Source: Tabrizicola thermarum
GTDB lineage: Bacteria; Pseudomonadota; Alphaproteobacteria; Rhodobacterales; Rhodobacteraceae
Direction: 5' to 3'
Length of the DNA stretch: 64,000 nt
NCBI RefSeq assembly: GCF_003574395.1
Contig: NZ_QMJY01000083.1
Coordinates: 62,001 to 126,000 of the forward strand
Shown: in pieces, positions 52,141 through 61,207 of the stretch
How the letters are laid out: every line of letters starts with the position of its first letter
Numbering within the stretch: position 1 is the stretch's first letter
Notes under the pieces: model-generated
Told to the model about the DNA's origin: nothing
Database searches by the model: none
The model's input: only the letters and a program-made list of their open reading frames with translations
Position numbers and translations under genes: made by a program

Positions 52141-53547
52141 ATGACCGCCCCGATGGCCCTGGCACGGCCCAGCCCGAATGCGCTTTGGGAGATGGACCGG
52201 AGCCACTCCTTGCACCCCTGGACGAATTTCGGCCCCTTCGAGCGAGAGGGCGCGCTGGTCATCACGCGGGGCGAGGGCTGTTACCTCTGGGACGCGGAGG
52301 GGCGGCGTTATCTGGATGCGGTGGGCGGTCTGTGGTGCACCAACATCGGCCTCGGTCGGAAGGAAATGGCGCAGGCCATCGCCGAACAGGCCGAGAGGCT
52401 GGCCTTTTCCAACACCTTCGTCGATGTGACGAACGACCCCTCGGCGCGGCTGGCGGCAAAGCTGGCGGAGCTGGCTCTGGGCGATCTGAACCGGGTGATG
52501 TTCACCACCGGCGGCTCGACGGCGGTGGATACGGCGGTGCGGACGGTGGCCTATTACCAGACCTGCATGGGCCGGCCCGGGAAGACCGACATCGTGGCGC
52601 GGGATTACAGCTATCACGGGTCCACCTATCTGGCGCAGTCGGTGGGCAAGCGTCCCGGCGACCGGGTGCCGGAGTTCCGCTACAAGGAAGACGGCATCCA
52701 CCACCTGTCGGTGCCGAACCCCTACCGCCGCCCGGAAGGGATGAGCGAGGCCGACTTCTGCGACGCGCTGGTGGCCGAGTTCGAGGCGCTGATCGCGCGC
52801 GTGGGGGCCGACCGGATCGGCGGGTTCATCGCGGAACCGATCCAGGCCTCGGGCGGGGTGATCGTGCCGCCCGAGGGCTATCTGCGCCGGATGTGGGAGG
52901 TCTGCCAGCGCCACGACATCCTGTTCATCGCCGACGAGGTGGTGACCTCCTTCGGTCGGCTGGGGCACTGGTTCGCGTCCTGGGACCTGTTCGGGGTGCA
53001 GCCGGACATGATCTGCACGGCCAAGGGGCTGACCTCGGGCTATGTGCCGCTGGGGGCGCTGATCCTCAGCGACCGGATGTGGGAGGCGATGGCCGCGGAC
53101 GGATCGCGCTGGTTCACCGCCGGGTTCACCTATTCCGGGCATCCGGTGTCATGTGCGGCGGGGTTGAAGAACATCGAGATCATGGAGCGCGAGGGGCTTC
53201 TGGCGCGGGCCGATCAGGTGGGGCGCTATTTCGAGGCGCGGATGGCGGCGCTGGCCGACCTGCCGCTGATCGGCGACGTGCGCGGGCGGCGGCTGATGCT
53301 GTGCGTGGAAAGCGTGGCGGACAAGGCGACGAAGGCGGTGCTGCCGGATGAGGCGAACGAATCGAAGCGCATCTCGAACGCGGCCGAGGCGATGGGGCTT
53401 CTGGTGCGGCCGATGGGGCATCTTAACGTGATGTCTCCGCCCCTGGTCATCACGGAAGGACAGGTGGATTTCATCGCCGAGACGCTGGAACGCGCGATTG
53501 TCCAGGTCACGGATGAGCTGGTGCGCGAAGGGTTCCGGCTGGGGTAG
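52141..53547 (+). CDS. Class III (omega) aminotransferase
   Basis: A 468-residue PLP-dependent aminotransferase of the class III family (putrescine/beta-alanine-pyruvate type). Visible are FTTGGSTAVDTAVRTV, DYSYHGSTYLAQSVG, FIADEVVTSFGRLG and the PLP Lys in CTAKGLTSGY. The next gene (after a repeat) is an agmatinase, so the aminotransferase may use putrescine or 4-guanidinobutyrate-derived amines with pyruvate as acceptor. The exact substrate is inference. ATG 52141 has a GGAGACCGCAC site; the frame opens earlier. Confidence 0.9.
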   Translation: MTAPMALARPSPNALWEMDRSHSLHPWTNFGPFEREGALVITRGEGCYLWDAEGRRYLDAVGGLWCTNIGLGRKEMAQAIAEQAERLAFSNTFVDVTNDPSARLAAKLAELALGDLNRVMFTTGGSTAVDTAVRTVAYYQTCMGRPGKTDIVARDYSYHGSTYLAQSVGKRPGDRVPEFRYKEDGIHHLSVPNPYRRPEGMSEADFCDALVAEFEALIARVGADRIGGFIAEPIQASGGVIVPPEGYLRRMWEVCQRHDILFIADEVVTSFGRLGHWFASWDLFGVQPDMICTAKGLTSGYVPLGALILSDRMWEAMAADGSRWFTAGFTYSGHPVSCAAGLKNIEIMEREGLLARADQVGRYFEARMAALADLPLIGDVRGRRLMLCVESVADKATKAVLPDEANESKRISNAAEAMGLLVRPMGHLNVMSPPLVITEGQVDFIAETLERAIVQVTDELVREGFRLG

Positions 53548-53548
53548 G

Positions 53549-53598
53549 GCCCCGGAGGTTTCGAAGGCTCCGGGGCGATTTCTTCGAAGAAATCGCCC
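53549..53598 (+). repeat. Tandem hairpin element (family B), copy 3
   Basis: Starting one base after the aminotransferase stop: stem GCCCCGGAG/CTCCGGGGC (53549-53576), overlapped by a perfect 26-bp palindrome (53573-53598) centred on TTCGAA. The same order (GGAG...GGCTCC hairpin then ATTTC...GAAAT hairpin) occurs on the - strand at 12031-11988, with sequence differences that preserve pairing. It probably terminates or protects the aminotransferase mRNA. Confidence 0.75.
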
Positions 53599-53687
53599 GC
53601 TTGACAGCGGCGCGCGGGACGGGTTTGCTGCGCTTACCGGATCCGCGCGTCTCCGCTGAACGACTGCGCCCAAGACCCGAGACCATC

Positions 53688-54653
53688 ATGGCACTTGAAG
53701 ACGCGAAGACGCAGGTCGATACTGCGTTCACCCGGACTGCGCACCGGGGCTATTCCTTTGAAAATGCGTTCGGCGGGGCGACCAGCTTCCTGCGGCGGAG
53801 TTACACCAAGGACCTCACCGGGGTCGATCTGGCGATCACCGGGGTTCCCTTCGATCAGGCGGTGAGCCATCGCAGCGGCACCCGGTTCGGCCCGCGCGCG
53901 ATCCGCGAGGCGTCGGCGCTGATGCCCTATGACCCGCCGCCGGGCTGGGGCACCGACCCGCTGGAGGATCTGTCCGTCATCGACTACGGCGATGTGGCCT
54001 TCGACTACGCCAATGTGCCCGAGTTTCCCGAGACGCTGACCAACCACATCCGCACCATCCTGAAGGCGGGCGCGGGGACGGTGGTGCTGGGGGGCGACCA
54101 TTACATCACCTGGCCGATCCTGAAGGCCTATGCCGAGAAGTTCGGCCCCCTTGGCGTGATCCATTTCGACGCCCATTCCGACCTCTGGCCCGACGACAAC
54201 CCGGCCCGGATCGACCACGGGACCATGCTTTACAAGGCGGTGAAGGCGGGGGCGGTGGACCCCAAACGCAGCGTCCAGATCGGCATCCGCACCACGACCG
54301 AGGATTACCTGGGCGTCAACGTCATCACCGCGCGCGAGGCGCATGAATGGGGCGTGGAGCGCGTGGTGGCGACGGTGAAGGATATCGTGGGGGACAGGCC
54401 CACCTACCTGACCTTCGACATCGACGCGCTGGACCCGGCCTTTGCGCCCGGGACGGGGACCCCGGTCTGGGGCGGGCTGGCCAGCTGGCAGGCGGCAGCG
54501 ATGCTGCGCGATCTGGCCGGGATCAACCTGGTCGGCGGCGATGTGGTGGAGGTCTCTCCGCCCTATGACACCACCGGCGCCACGGCGATCGCGGGGGCGC
54601 ATGTGGCCTATGAGCTGATCTGCCTTTACCATTGGGCGCGGACGCAGAGGTGA
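53688..54653 (+). CDS. speB: Agmatinase family ureohydrolase
   Basis: A 321-residue ureohydrolase with a binuclear Mn(2+) or Ni(2+) site. Ligands are visible in VVLGGDHYITWP (His), VIHFDAHSDLWP (Asp, His, Asp) and LTFDIDALDPAFAPGTGTP (two Asp). It likely hydrolyses agmatine to putrescine and urea; guanidinobutyrase, guanidinopropionase or guanidine hydrolase are alternatives within the same fold. The neighbouring class III aminotransferase fits polyamine or guanidino-compound catabolism. ATG 53688 is used; the frame is open upstream without similarity. Confidence 0.9.
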   Translation: MALEDAKTQVDTAFTRTAHRGYSFENAFGGATSFLRRSYTKDLTGVDLAITGVPFDQAVSHRSGTRFGPRAIREASALMPYDPPPGWGTDPLEDLSVIDYGDVAFDYANVPEFPETLTNHIRTILKAGAGTVVLGGDHYITWPILKAYAEKFGPLGVIHFDAHSDLWPDDNPARIDHGTMLYKAVKAGAVDPKRSVQIGIRTTTEDYLGVNVITAREAHEWGVERVVATVKDIVGDRPTYLTFDIDALDPAFAPGTGTPVWGGLASWQAAAMLRDLAGINLVGGDVVEVSPPYDTTGATAIAGAHVAYELICLYHWARTQR

Positions 54654-54657
54654 GAAC

Positions 54658-55080
54658 ATGCGCATCACGATCTGGACGATCCTGGCGGCGCTGGCCGCCT
54701 TCGCCCTTTATGTCCGCCTTGCGCCCTCCGACCCCGCGCGTTGGCATGTGCCGCCTGTGGCCGAAGGGCCGGCAGGCGAAGTGGTCGCGCTAGAAGGCGC
54801 GGCCAGCCTGCGGCTTCAGGGCGACGGGCCGGCACTGCTGGCGCAGCTTGACAGAATCGCGCTTGGCACCCCGCGCACGACGCGGCTGGCCGGGAGCGTG
54901 GCCGAGGGGCGCATAACGTGGATCACGCGTTCGGCGATATGGGGATTTCCCGATTACACGACCGCTGAGGTGCGGCCCGATGGTCTGGCGGTCTACGCCC
55001 GCCTGCGGTTCGGAAGGAGTGACCTGGGGGTGAACGCAGCCCGGCTGGACGCCTGGCGTGCAGCCTTGCTGCGGGAGTGA
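54658..55080 (+). CDS. DUF1499 family protein
   Basis: A 140-residue protein with one N-terminal membrane helix (ITIWTILAALAAFALYV) and a DUF1499 domain containing ARLRFGRSDLGVNAARLDAW, a common motif of the family. Function unknown. Its start is 4 bases downstream of the agmatinase stop (GTGAGAACATG), so the two are cotranscribed. The 5' anchor suggests a periplasmic or membrane-bound localisation. Confidence 0.8.
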   Translation: MRITIWTILAALAAFALYVRLAPSDPARWHVPPVAEGPAGEVVALEGAASLRLQGDGPALLAQLDRIALGTPRTTRLAGSVAEGRITWITRSAIWGFPDYTTAEVRPDGLAVYARLRFGRSDLGVNAARLDAWRAALLRE

Positions 55081-55172
55081 GCGACGCGGGGCTTGTTTGC
55101 CGTGCGACGTGCTGCCAATGCCCTCACGGGGGTGATAAGTGACTGGTCTGACCTGTCGTGTCCGAGGGTTCG

Positions 55173-56045
55173 ATGCGGGATATGCTGCAAGCTTGGCAAT
55201 GTGTGTTGATCGCCTGGGGCGATAAATATCCGGTCGACGAGATCAACCGGCTGGTCCGGTCCGTGCGCAGTCATTCGCGGGGAGTGGAGCGGTTCGTGCT
55301 GCTGTCCGATCGGCCGCGGCCGGGCCTCATCCCCGAGGTCGAAGTGCGGGCGATACCGGACTGGTTCCTTGCCCCCGAGTTCCGCGGCCCTGGCTGTCAG
55401 GCCAAGTTGTGCATGTTCGAGGCCGGAGTGGTTCCGGACGACATGCCGGCGATCTTTCTGGATCTGGACACGCTGGTCTTCGGAGATCTGTCGCGTCTTC
55501 TTGCCGTCATGACGACTCCCGAAACCATAGCCATCCTGCAAAGTGCCATTCTGCCGTTCGGTCCCGTGGCCCGCTGGCTAAACCGCATCACCGGTGGGCT
55601 TCGCTATGCGAGGGGCAATTCCTCGGTCGTCGTCTGGCATCCGGCCCACGGCACCTATGTGGCGCGGCGTTTCCGGGAGTTGGTCGAGCGGGGTCCGAAG
55701 GGATTCAAGCCCCTGCGAGCGGATGAACGCTTCCTGTCATGGGCCGCCCAGCCAGTCATGCGGGCGATCCCCCGGACGCTGGTGGTGAAGTTCCCGACGG
55801 AATACATGCAGCCATGGCGCTGGCTGGTTTATCTGCGTGCCCGGATGCCCTGGATCCGCAAGCGGCGGCAGGGCCTGGTTGCTGTCACCTTTCCGGGCGT
55901 GAAACTGAAGGCCGAAGACCTTGCGGCACTGCCGGAAGGTGCGGTGATCACCGACCGCAAGGGCCGTCGACTGTATTGGGCGGATTGGGCGATCGGTGAT
56001 CTGCGGCAGAGAATTATCGAGGCTTACGGGCAATCATCCGGATAA
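55173..56045 (+). CDS. Glycosyltransferase-like protein
   Basis: A 290-residue protein that looks like a small GT-A glycosyltransferase. It has an N-terminal [16 protein letters not shown], a likely sugar-nucleotide DxD motif in [11 protein letters not shown], and [14 protein letters not shown] in the middle. The C-terminal part is basic ([17 protein letters not shown]). No signal peptide. Donor and acceptor are unknown. ATG 55173 is preferred (CGAGGG upstream) over the in-frame GTG 55158. It is upstream of prfA, with a 52-base gap. Confidence 0.7.
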   Translation: MRDMLQAWQCVLIAWGDKYPVDEINRLVRSVRSHSRGVERFVLLSDRPRPGLIPEVEVRAIPDWFLAPEFRGPGCQAKLCMFEAGVVPDDMPAIFLDLDTLVFGDLSRLLAVMTTPETIAILQSAILPFGPVARWLNRITGGLRYARGNSSVVVWHPAHGTYVARRFRELVERGPKGFKPLRADERFLSWAAQPVMRAIPRTLVVKFPTEYMQPWRWLVYLRARMPWIRKRRQGLVAVTFPGVKLKAEDLAALPEGAVITDRKGRRLYWADWAIGDLRQRIIEAYGQSSG

Positions 56046-56097
56046 CAGGGCGGGTGCACCCCTTGACCGGCCCACATATCCGCGCCACACCCCGCGC

Positions 56098-57156
56098 ATG
56101 GTTCCGTTGGACAAACTTGCCCAGATCACCGAACGGTTCGAGTTTCTCGAAGCCCAGTTGAACGCCGGGTCGGCAGCGCCGGCCGAGATCGCGAAGATCT
56201 CGAAGGAATATACCGACCTCAAGCCGGTGGTGGAGCAGATCCGCGCCTATCGCCAGTCGCTGGACGATCTGGCCGAAGCCGAGGCGATGCTCTCTGACCC
56301 CGAGATGAAGGCCCTGGCCGAGGAGGAACTGCCCCGGCTTAAGGCGCGGATCCCCGAGATGGAGCAGGCCCTGCGGCTGGCGCTGTTGCCGAAGGATGCG
56401 GCCGATGCGCGGCCTGCGATCATCGAGATCCGGCCGGGGACGGGCGGCGACGAGGCGGCCCTGTTTGCCGGGGACCTTGCGCGGATGTATCAGCGTTATG
56501 CCGAACGGATGGGCTGGCGGTTCGAGATCATCAGCGAACAGCCGGGCGAGCTTGGCGGGCTGAAGGAGTTTTCCGCCCTGATCGAGGGCGAAGGCGTCTA
56601 TGCCCGGATGAAATACGAATCCGGCGTCCACCGGGTGCAGCGGGTGCCGGAAACCGAGGCGCAGGGGCGGATACATACCTCGGCGGCGACGGTCGCGGTG
56701 CTGCCCGAGGCCGAGGAGGTGGACATCGACATCCCGGCCTCCGACATCCGGATCGACACGATGCGGTCGTCGGGCGCGGGCGGGCAGCATGTGAACACGA
56801 CCGACTCTGCGGTGCGGATCACGCATATTCCCTCGGGCATCGTGGTGACGAGTTCGGAAAAGTCGCAGCACCGGAACCGCGAGATCGCGATGCAGGTCTT
56901 GCGGTCGCGGCTTTACGAGGCGGAGCGGGAACGGCTGCATGCCGAACGCTCGGCCGACCGGAAAAGCCAGATCGGCACGGGCGACCGCAGCGAGCGCATC
57001 CGCACCTACAACTTCCCGCAAGGCCGGATCACGGACCACCGGATCAACCTGACACTTTATGCGCTGCCGCAGATCATGGCGGGCGACCTGACCGAGCTGA
57101 TCGACGCGCTGGTGGCGCATGACCAGGCGGAACGGCTGGCGGAGATGGGCGCGTGA
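56098..57156 (+). CDS. prfA: Peptide chain release factor 1
   Basis: A 352-residue class I release factor recognising UAA and UAG stop codons. The catalytic GGQ is visible in [18 protein letters not shown] and the stop-codon-reading segment in [16 protein letters not shown], as well as [10 protein letters not shown]. The start ATG 56098 gives the conserved N-terminus ([15 protein letters not shown]). The end overlaps the next gene by 4 bases (GTGA), the classic prfA-prmC arrangement. Confidence 0.96.
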   Translation: MVPLDKLAQITERFEFLEAQLNAGSAAPAEIAKISKEYTDLKPVVEQIRAYRQSLDDLAEAEAMLSDPEMKALAEEELPRLKARIPEMEQALRLALLPKDAADARPAIIEIRPGTGGDEAALFAGDLARMYQRYAERMGWRFEIISEQPGELGGLKEFSALIEGEGVYARMKYESGVHRVQRVPETEAQGRIHTSAATVAVLPEAEEVDIDIPASDIRIDTMRSSGAGGQHVNTTDSAVRITHIPSGIVVTSSEKSQHRNREIAMQVLRSRLYEAERERLHAERSADRKSQIGTGDRSERIRTYNFPQGRITDHRINLTLYALPQIMAGDLTELIDALVAHDQAERLAEMGA

Positions 57157-58010
57157 AGGCTGGCGACGCGCTGCGGCGGGCCATTCCGCGGTTGCAGGAG
57201 GCCGGGATCGAGGATGCCGCCCGCGATGCGCGGGTGCTTCTGGCCCATGCGCTGGGGATCGGGCATGACCGGCTGACGCTGAAGCTGCCCGACGAGATGA
57301 CCGAGCCGCAGGCGAAGGCATACGAGGAGGCGCTGGCGGCGCGCATGGCGCGGCGGCCGGTGGCGCAGATCACCGGGCGGCGGCTGTTCTGGGGCCTGTC
57401 CTTCCGCGTCACGCGCGACACGCTGGACCCGAGGCCCGAGACCGAGACGCTGGTGGCCGAGGCCCTGCGCGCGCCGTTCCTGAAGATGCTCGATCTGGGC
57501 ACCGGGACGGGTTGCATCCTTCTGTCCTGCCTGAAAGGCATGGCCCAGGCGCGGGGGTTGGGCACCGACATCTCGGACGCGGCCTTGCAGGTGGCGATCG
57601 GCAACACCCGCGATCTGGGGCTGGAGGCGCGGGCGCGGTTCCGGCGGTCGGACTGGTTTTCCGACGTGAGCGGCGTGTTCGACCTGATCGTGTCGAATCC
57701 GCCCTATATCTCCGCCGCGGAGATGGCGCAGCTGGCCCCGGAAGTGCGCGACTGGGAGCCGCATCTGGCGCTCAGCCCCGGGGGCGACGGGCTGGACGCC
57801 TACCGGGCCATCGCGCAGGGTGCCGGGGCGCGGCTGATGCCGGGCGGACGGCTGCTGGTCGAGATCGGGCCGACGCAAGGGCCCGCGGTTGCCGGGCTGT
57901 TCGCCGCGGCGGGTCTGGCGGAGATCCGCGTGCTGCCCGACCTGGACGGCCGGGACCGGGTGGTCGGGGCGGTGAAACCGGGGCCGGCGGACCGTTGCGG
58001 CGCGGCCTGA
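57153..58010 (+). CDS. prmC: Release factor glutamine N5-methyltransferase PrmC
   Basis: A 285-residue SAM-dependent methyltransferase that methylates the GGQ glutamine of release factors. The SAM motif is [15 protein letters not shown] and the catalytic NPPY motif is [19 protein letters not shown]. Starts with GTG at 57153, overlapping the prfA stop, so the enzyme and its substrate are translationally coupled. Confidence 0.95.
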   Translation: MKAGDALRRAIPRLQEAGIEDAARDARVLLAHALGIGHDRLTLKLPDEMTEPQAKAYEEALAARMARRPVAQITGRRLFWGLSFRVTRDTLDPRPETETLVAEALRAPFLKMLDLGTGTGCILLSCLKGMAQARGLGTDISDAALQVAIGNTRDLGLEARARFRRSDWFSDVSGVFDLIVSNPPYISAAEMAQLAPEVRDWEPHLALSPGGDGLDAYRAIAQGAGARLMPGGRLLVEIGPTQGPAVAGLFAAAGLAEIRVLPDLDGRDRVVGAVKPGPADRCGAA

Positions 58011-58191
58011 CTGCGGCCGATTTCGCGCAGGTCCGGCAAAAATCGCTTGTCACCCGCGAAAGCCTGTGATTAGTGAAAGTCGTCGGGAGCGGGTTTTCAC
58101 CTGCCCCGATGCACTACCCAAGCCCTGCTGACCTTGATTTTGCTGCCCATGAGGGGCGGCGGTTGCGGGCCAAAGCCATCAAAAGGACCAG

Positions 58192-58905
58192 ATGCGCTCT
58201 TCCAAGAAACGCTCGCGTTCGAACCAGAACCGCCCGCGCACCCTCGGCAATATCGTCAACCGCGTTTTCGACAGTTCCGGCCCCGAGGGGAAGGTGCGCG
58301 GCACGCCGCAGCAGATCATCGAGAAATACCAGATGCTCGCCCGCGATGCGCAGTTGTCGAACGACCGCGTGGCGGCCGAGAATTTCCTGCAACATGCCGA
58401 ACACTACACCCGGATGCTGGCCGAGGCGATGAAGGAAATGGCGGCCGAGCAGGAGGCGCGCCAGCAGCAGTATCAGCAAGCGGGCGGCCAGAACGGCGGC
58501 CAGAACGGGCAGAACGGCGGGCAGAATGCGCAGCAGGGCGGCCAGCAGGGCCAGCCGCGCGGCGACCGGCAGGATCGCGGCGACCGGGGCGACCGGAGTG
58601 AGCGTTCTGATCGCGGCGATCGCGGCGACCGGCGCGATTTCAACCGGGACTTCCGCGCGGACCGCGACCTTGGCTCGTCAGAGCAGCCGGTGATCGCCGA
58701 TGTCATCGACCTGGAGACCGGGGACGACAGCGGGCTGATCGAGACGCCGGAATCCCGGGTGCGGTCGCGGGCCGAGGTCGACCCGGCTCCCGTTGCCGAG
58801 GCCGCCCCGCGCGAAGACCGTCCGGCGCGTCGCCCACGCGCACCGCGCAAGCCGAAGGGCGAGGGCAAGCCGGATGGCGAGCCGCCGCAGGAAGCCGCCG
58901 AATAG
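58192..58905 (+). CDS. DUF4167 domain protein
   Basis: A 237-residue protein whose N-terminal 90 residues are the DUF4167 domain (MRSSKKRSRSNQNRPRTLGN, GTPQQIIEKYQMLARDAQLSNDRVAAENFLQHAEHYTRML), conserved in alphaproteobacteria. The rest is low-complexity: Gln/Gly/Asn-rich (about 100-125), then Asp/Arg-rich (RGDRG repeats) and a basic C-terminal tail with KPKGEGKPD. Such a tail is typical of RNA-binding or condensate-forming proteins, but the function is not established. AAAAGGA precedes ATG 58192. Confidence 0.88.
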   Translation: MRSSKKRSRSNQNRPRTLGNIVNRVFDSSGPEGKVRGTPQQIIEKYQMLARDAQLSNDRVAAENFLQHAEHYTRMLAEAMKEMAAEQEARQQQYQQAGGQNGGQNGQNGGQNAQQGGQQGQPRGDRQDRGDRGDRSERSDRGDRGDRRDFNRDFRADRDLGSSEQPVIADVIDLETGDDSGLIETPESRVRSRAEVDPAPVAEAAPREDRPARRPRAPRKPKGEGKPDGEPPQEAAE

Positions 58906-58911
58906 GAGGAC

Positions 58912-58939
58912 AGAAGGCCGCCCGTCGAGGCGGCCTTCT
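58912..58939 (+). terminator. Intrinsic terminator after the DUF4167 gene
   Basis: An 11-bp stem AGAAGGCCGCC/GGCGGCCTTCT with a 6-base loop (CGTCGA) begins 6 bases after the stop, with a short T tail (TT) at the end. Good intrinsic terminator; it also faces the VWA gene end on the other strand. Confidence 0.75.
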
Positions 58940-58967
58940 TACCTGACGGCCCGGGTGCGCCTGCCGC

Positions 58968-60330
58968 TCAGGGCAGGGTCAGGGCCAGTTCGCTGCGCTC
59001 GCCCGCCGTGACTGTCAGCGGGGTTTCCGAGGACTTGTCGGCCTTCGTCAGTTTCACGATGTAGTCGCCCGCCGGAAGCGTGGTCTGCCAGGCCGGGCCA
59101 TAGCCATAGGCCAGCGAGGCGCGGTTGCCGTTGATGTCCGCCTTGGCGGCCAGCACTTCGATCAGTCCATCGCCGGGCGAGGTGAAGGCGGCGACGCCTG
59201 CGTTCAGCGGCACGGTGATGTCGGTGCGTTCGCCGACCTTGATGGTGAACGGAACTTCGGATCTGGCCGCGCCCAGCGTCACCACGGCGACGTAATCGCC
59301 TGCGGTCAGGTCGAAGCGGGCCCCGGCGCCATAGGCGTAGGCGACCGAATTGCGGTTGCCGTCGATGTCCTTCCGGGCCTCGAAGATCTCGACATATTGG
59401 TCGCCGCCTTCGACTTTCACGCTGTCGGAATAGGTGGCCTCGACCACGGCGAGGCCGGTGCCGAGGATCAGGTCAAGATCGCTGACCTTGCCGGGGTCGA
59501 TCACCACCGACTGGTTCGCCTCGGCCGCGCCAAGGACGGCGCGCAGCGCGTGCAAGCGGGGTGAAGGTGAAGATCACGTCCGCGATGATCCTGTCGTCAA
59601 GCTCGGCCCCGCCCGCGACCAGATAGGCGGCGGGATCGACGTTTTCGGCCAGAGCGGCCGGGGCAGGGGCGGGGTCCGGTTCGGGCGCAGGCTCGGGTTC
59701 GGGTTCGGCCACGACAACGGTGGTCTTCAGTGCATCGACAAGGCTGCCCGCATCCTTGGCCTGGATATACCGGCCGCCGGTGTTCTCGGCCAGGCAGGCG
59801 ACGGCCTTGCCCTCGTCCTCGGTCAGGCCGAAGCCCACGACATGGGCGGTGAAATCGACACCCGAGGCTTCAAGTTCCGCGCCAAGCGCGCAAGGGTCGG
59901 CCTCGCAGGTCTCGATCCCGTCGGTGATCAGGATCACGGTGGCCTTGGCTTCGGTCGATTTCAGTTCGGCCGCAGCGCGCCGGACGGATTCGGTCAGGGG
60001 CGTCTTGCCCAGGAATTTCATTGCATTGGCGGCATCGGTGATCGCCTGCGCCGTGCCGGGGGCAGGGGGCACGACCAATTCGATGTCGCTGCACGAGCCC
60101 TTTTCGCGGTGGCCATAGGCCATCAGGCCCAGCTCGGTCTCGGGCGGCATTTCGGCCAGCACGGCCGCCAGCGCCTCACGCGCGATCTCCAGCTTGGCGC
60201 GGCCGTCGATCTGGCCCCACATCGAGCCCGAAGCGTCCAGCACGATGATCGAGCGCCCTTCTGCAAACAGCGGCGCGGCAATCAGCGCCTGGACGACAAG
60301 AAGCGAGCGAAAGAAAGCGAAAAGGCGCAT
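58968..60330 (-). pseudogene. Exported von Willebrand factor A protein, frameshifted
   Basis: The N-terminal part (from ATG 60330) has a signal peptide, the MIDAS motif IIVLDASGSMWGQIDG, LTESVRRAAAEL, VILITDGIETC and a Pro/Glu-rich linker, then runs out of frame at about 59557 and stops at 59473. The C-terminal part continues in another frame from about 59575 to 58968, with two similar beta-rich repeats (FEARKDIDGNRNSVAYAYGAG and LAAKADINGNRASLAYGYG), each having about 90 residues. Both frames are open between 59574 and the shift. Loss of one C in the CCCC run (G run on + strand, 59558-59561) would restore a single protein. Either a genuine frameshift or a sequence error. Confidence 0.75.
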
Positions 60331-60414
60331 TGTGCGGCTCCGGTCTGAAAATGGACTGGGGAAAACCTGGGCCAGCGGGCGGCGTTCGGTCAATCTGGGC
60401 GTGCCGCAGGAAAA

Positions 60415-60443
60415 CGGGTCCTCAGGGGTTGCCTGAGGACCCG
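60415..60443. terminator. Stem-loop upstream of the VWA gene
   Basis: A perfect 12-bp stem CGGGTCCTCAGG/CCTGAGGACCCG with a 5-base loop (GGTTG) lies between the fasciclin gene and the VWA gene start. It may be a terminator for fasciclin transcripts or an attenuator in the VWA leader. Confidence 0.55.
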
Positions 60444-60498
60444 ATAGGGGATGTGCCGAAAGTGAGGGGACAGTGACCTTTCGGCGCCCCGTGTCGGT

Positions 60499-60536
60499 CC
60501 TGCCGCCCGGGCCGAGTGACCAGCACGGGCGGCAGG
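60499..60536 (-). terminator. Candidate terminator of the fasciclin gene
   Basis: An 11-bp stem CCTGCCGCCCG/CGGGCGGCAGG with a 16-base loop starts 20 bases after the fasciclin stop on its sense strand. No T run is visible. Confidence 0.55.
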
Positions 60537-60555
60537 TGTTCCGGGGATGCAGGAC

Positions 60556-61101
60556 TTACATCGCCGGAAGCAGAACCGTGTCGATGACGTGGATCACGCC
60601 GTTCGACTGCTTGACGTCGGCGATGGTCACGTTGGCCACGTTGCCCTGGCCGTCCTTGATCATCACCACGCCGTCCTTGTACATCGCGGTGAATTCGCAG
60701 CCGCCCACGGTCTTGACCGGGTGGGCGCCCTTGTCGTCATCGACCATCTTCATGATCGCATCCGACATCGCATTGGCCGCGACGACGTGGCAGGTCAGGA
60801 TCTTGGTCAGCTGATCCTTGTTTTCCGGCTTCAGCAGGGTTTCCACCGTGCCCGCGGGCAGCTTGGCGAAAGCCTCGTTGGTCGGCGCGAAGACGGTGAA
60901 GGGTCCGGGGCCCGACAGCGTCTCCACCAGGCCCGCGGCCTGCACGGCGGCGACGAGGGTGGTGTGGTCCTTCGAGTTCACGGCGTTCTCGACGATGTTC
61001 TTGTCCTCATACATCGGCGCGCCGCCCACCATCGGGTTTTCGGCCAGCGCCATGCCGGTCGACAGGGCCAGGATCGCAGTGGCGAGGGTCAGGGATTTCA
61101 T
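60556..61101 (-). CDS. Secreted fasciclin (FAS1) domain protein
   Basis: A 181-residue exported protein. A signal peptide (MKSLTLATAILALSTGMALAE) is followed by one FAS1 domain: KDHTTLVAAVQAAGLVETLSGPGPFTVFAPTNEAFAKLP and the C-terminal NGVIHVIDTVLLPAM (conserved H motif). Two cysteines (CHVV and GGCEF) could form a disulfide. FAS1 proteins are surface adhesion modules. It follows an ECF sigma/anti-sigma pair, and its upstream region has an ECF-like promoter, suggesting it is a regulon target. Confidence 0.93.
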   Translation of the reverse strand: MKSLTLATAILALSTGMALAENPMVGGAPMYEDKNIVENAVNSKDHTTLVAAVQAAGLVETLSGPGPFTVFAPTNEAFAKLPAGTVETLLKPENKDQLTKILTCHVVAANAMSDAIMKMVDDDKGAHPVKTVGGCEFTAMYKDGVVMIKDGQGNVANVTIADVKQSNGVIHVIDTVLLPAM

Positions 61102-61153
61102 CGGGTCTTTCCTCCGGTTTCGGGCGGGGTCATTCCCGCCTCACATCCGAAGC

Positions 61154-61178
61154 AACGGAGGACTTCGGCCGAAGTTTC
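61154..61178 (-). promoter_or_regulatory. ECF-type promoter candidate upstream of the fasciclin gene
   Basis: On the - strand, GAAAC (61178-61174) and CGTT (61157-61154) are separated by 16 bases, the layout of ECF/EcfG-type promoters (GGAAC-N16/17-CGTT). The spacer holds a perfect 14-bp palindrome ACTTCGGCCGAAGT (61075 region shifted: 61062-61075 is not it; the palindrome is at 61162-61175) overlapping the -35. It is about 55 bases upstream of the fasciclin start and downstream of the anti-sigma stop. Confidence 0.5.
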
Positions 61179-61207
61179 AGCGCAGGGTCATGCTCACGCT
61201 TTCGTGA

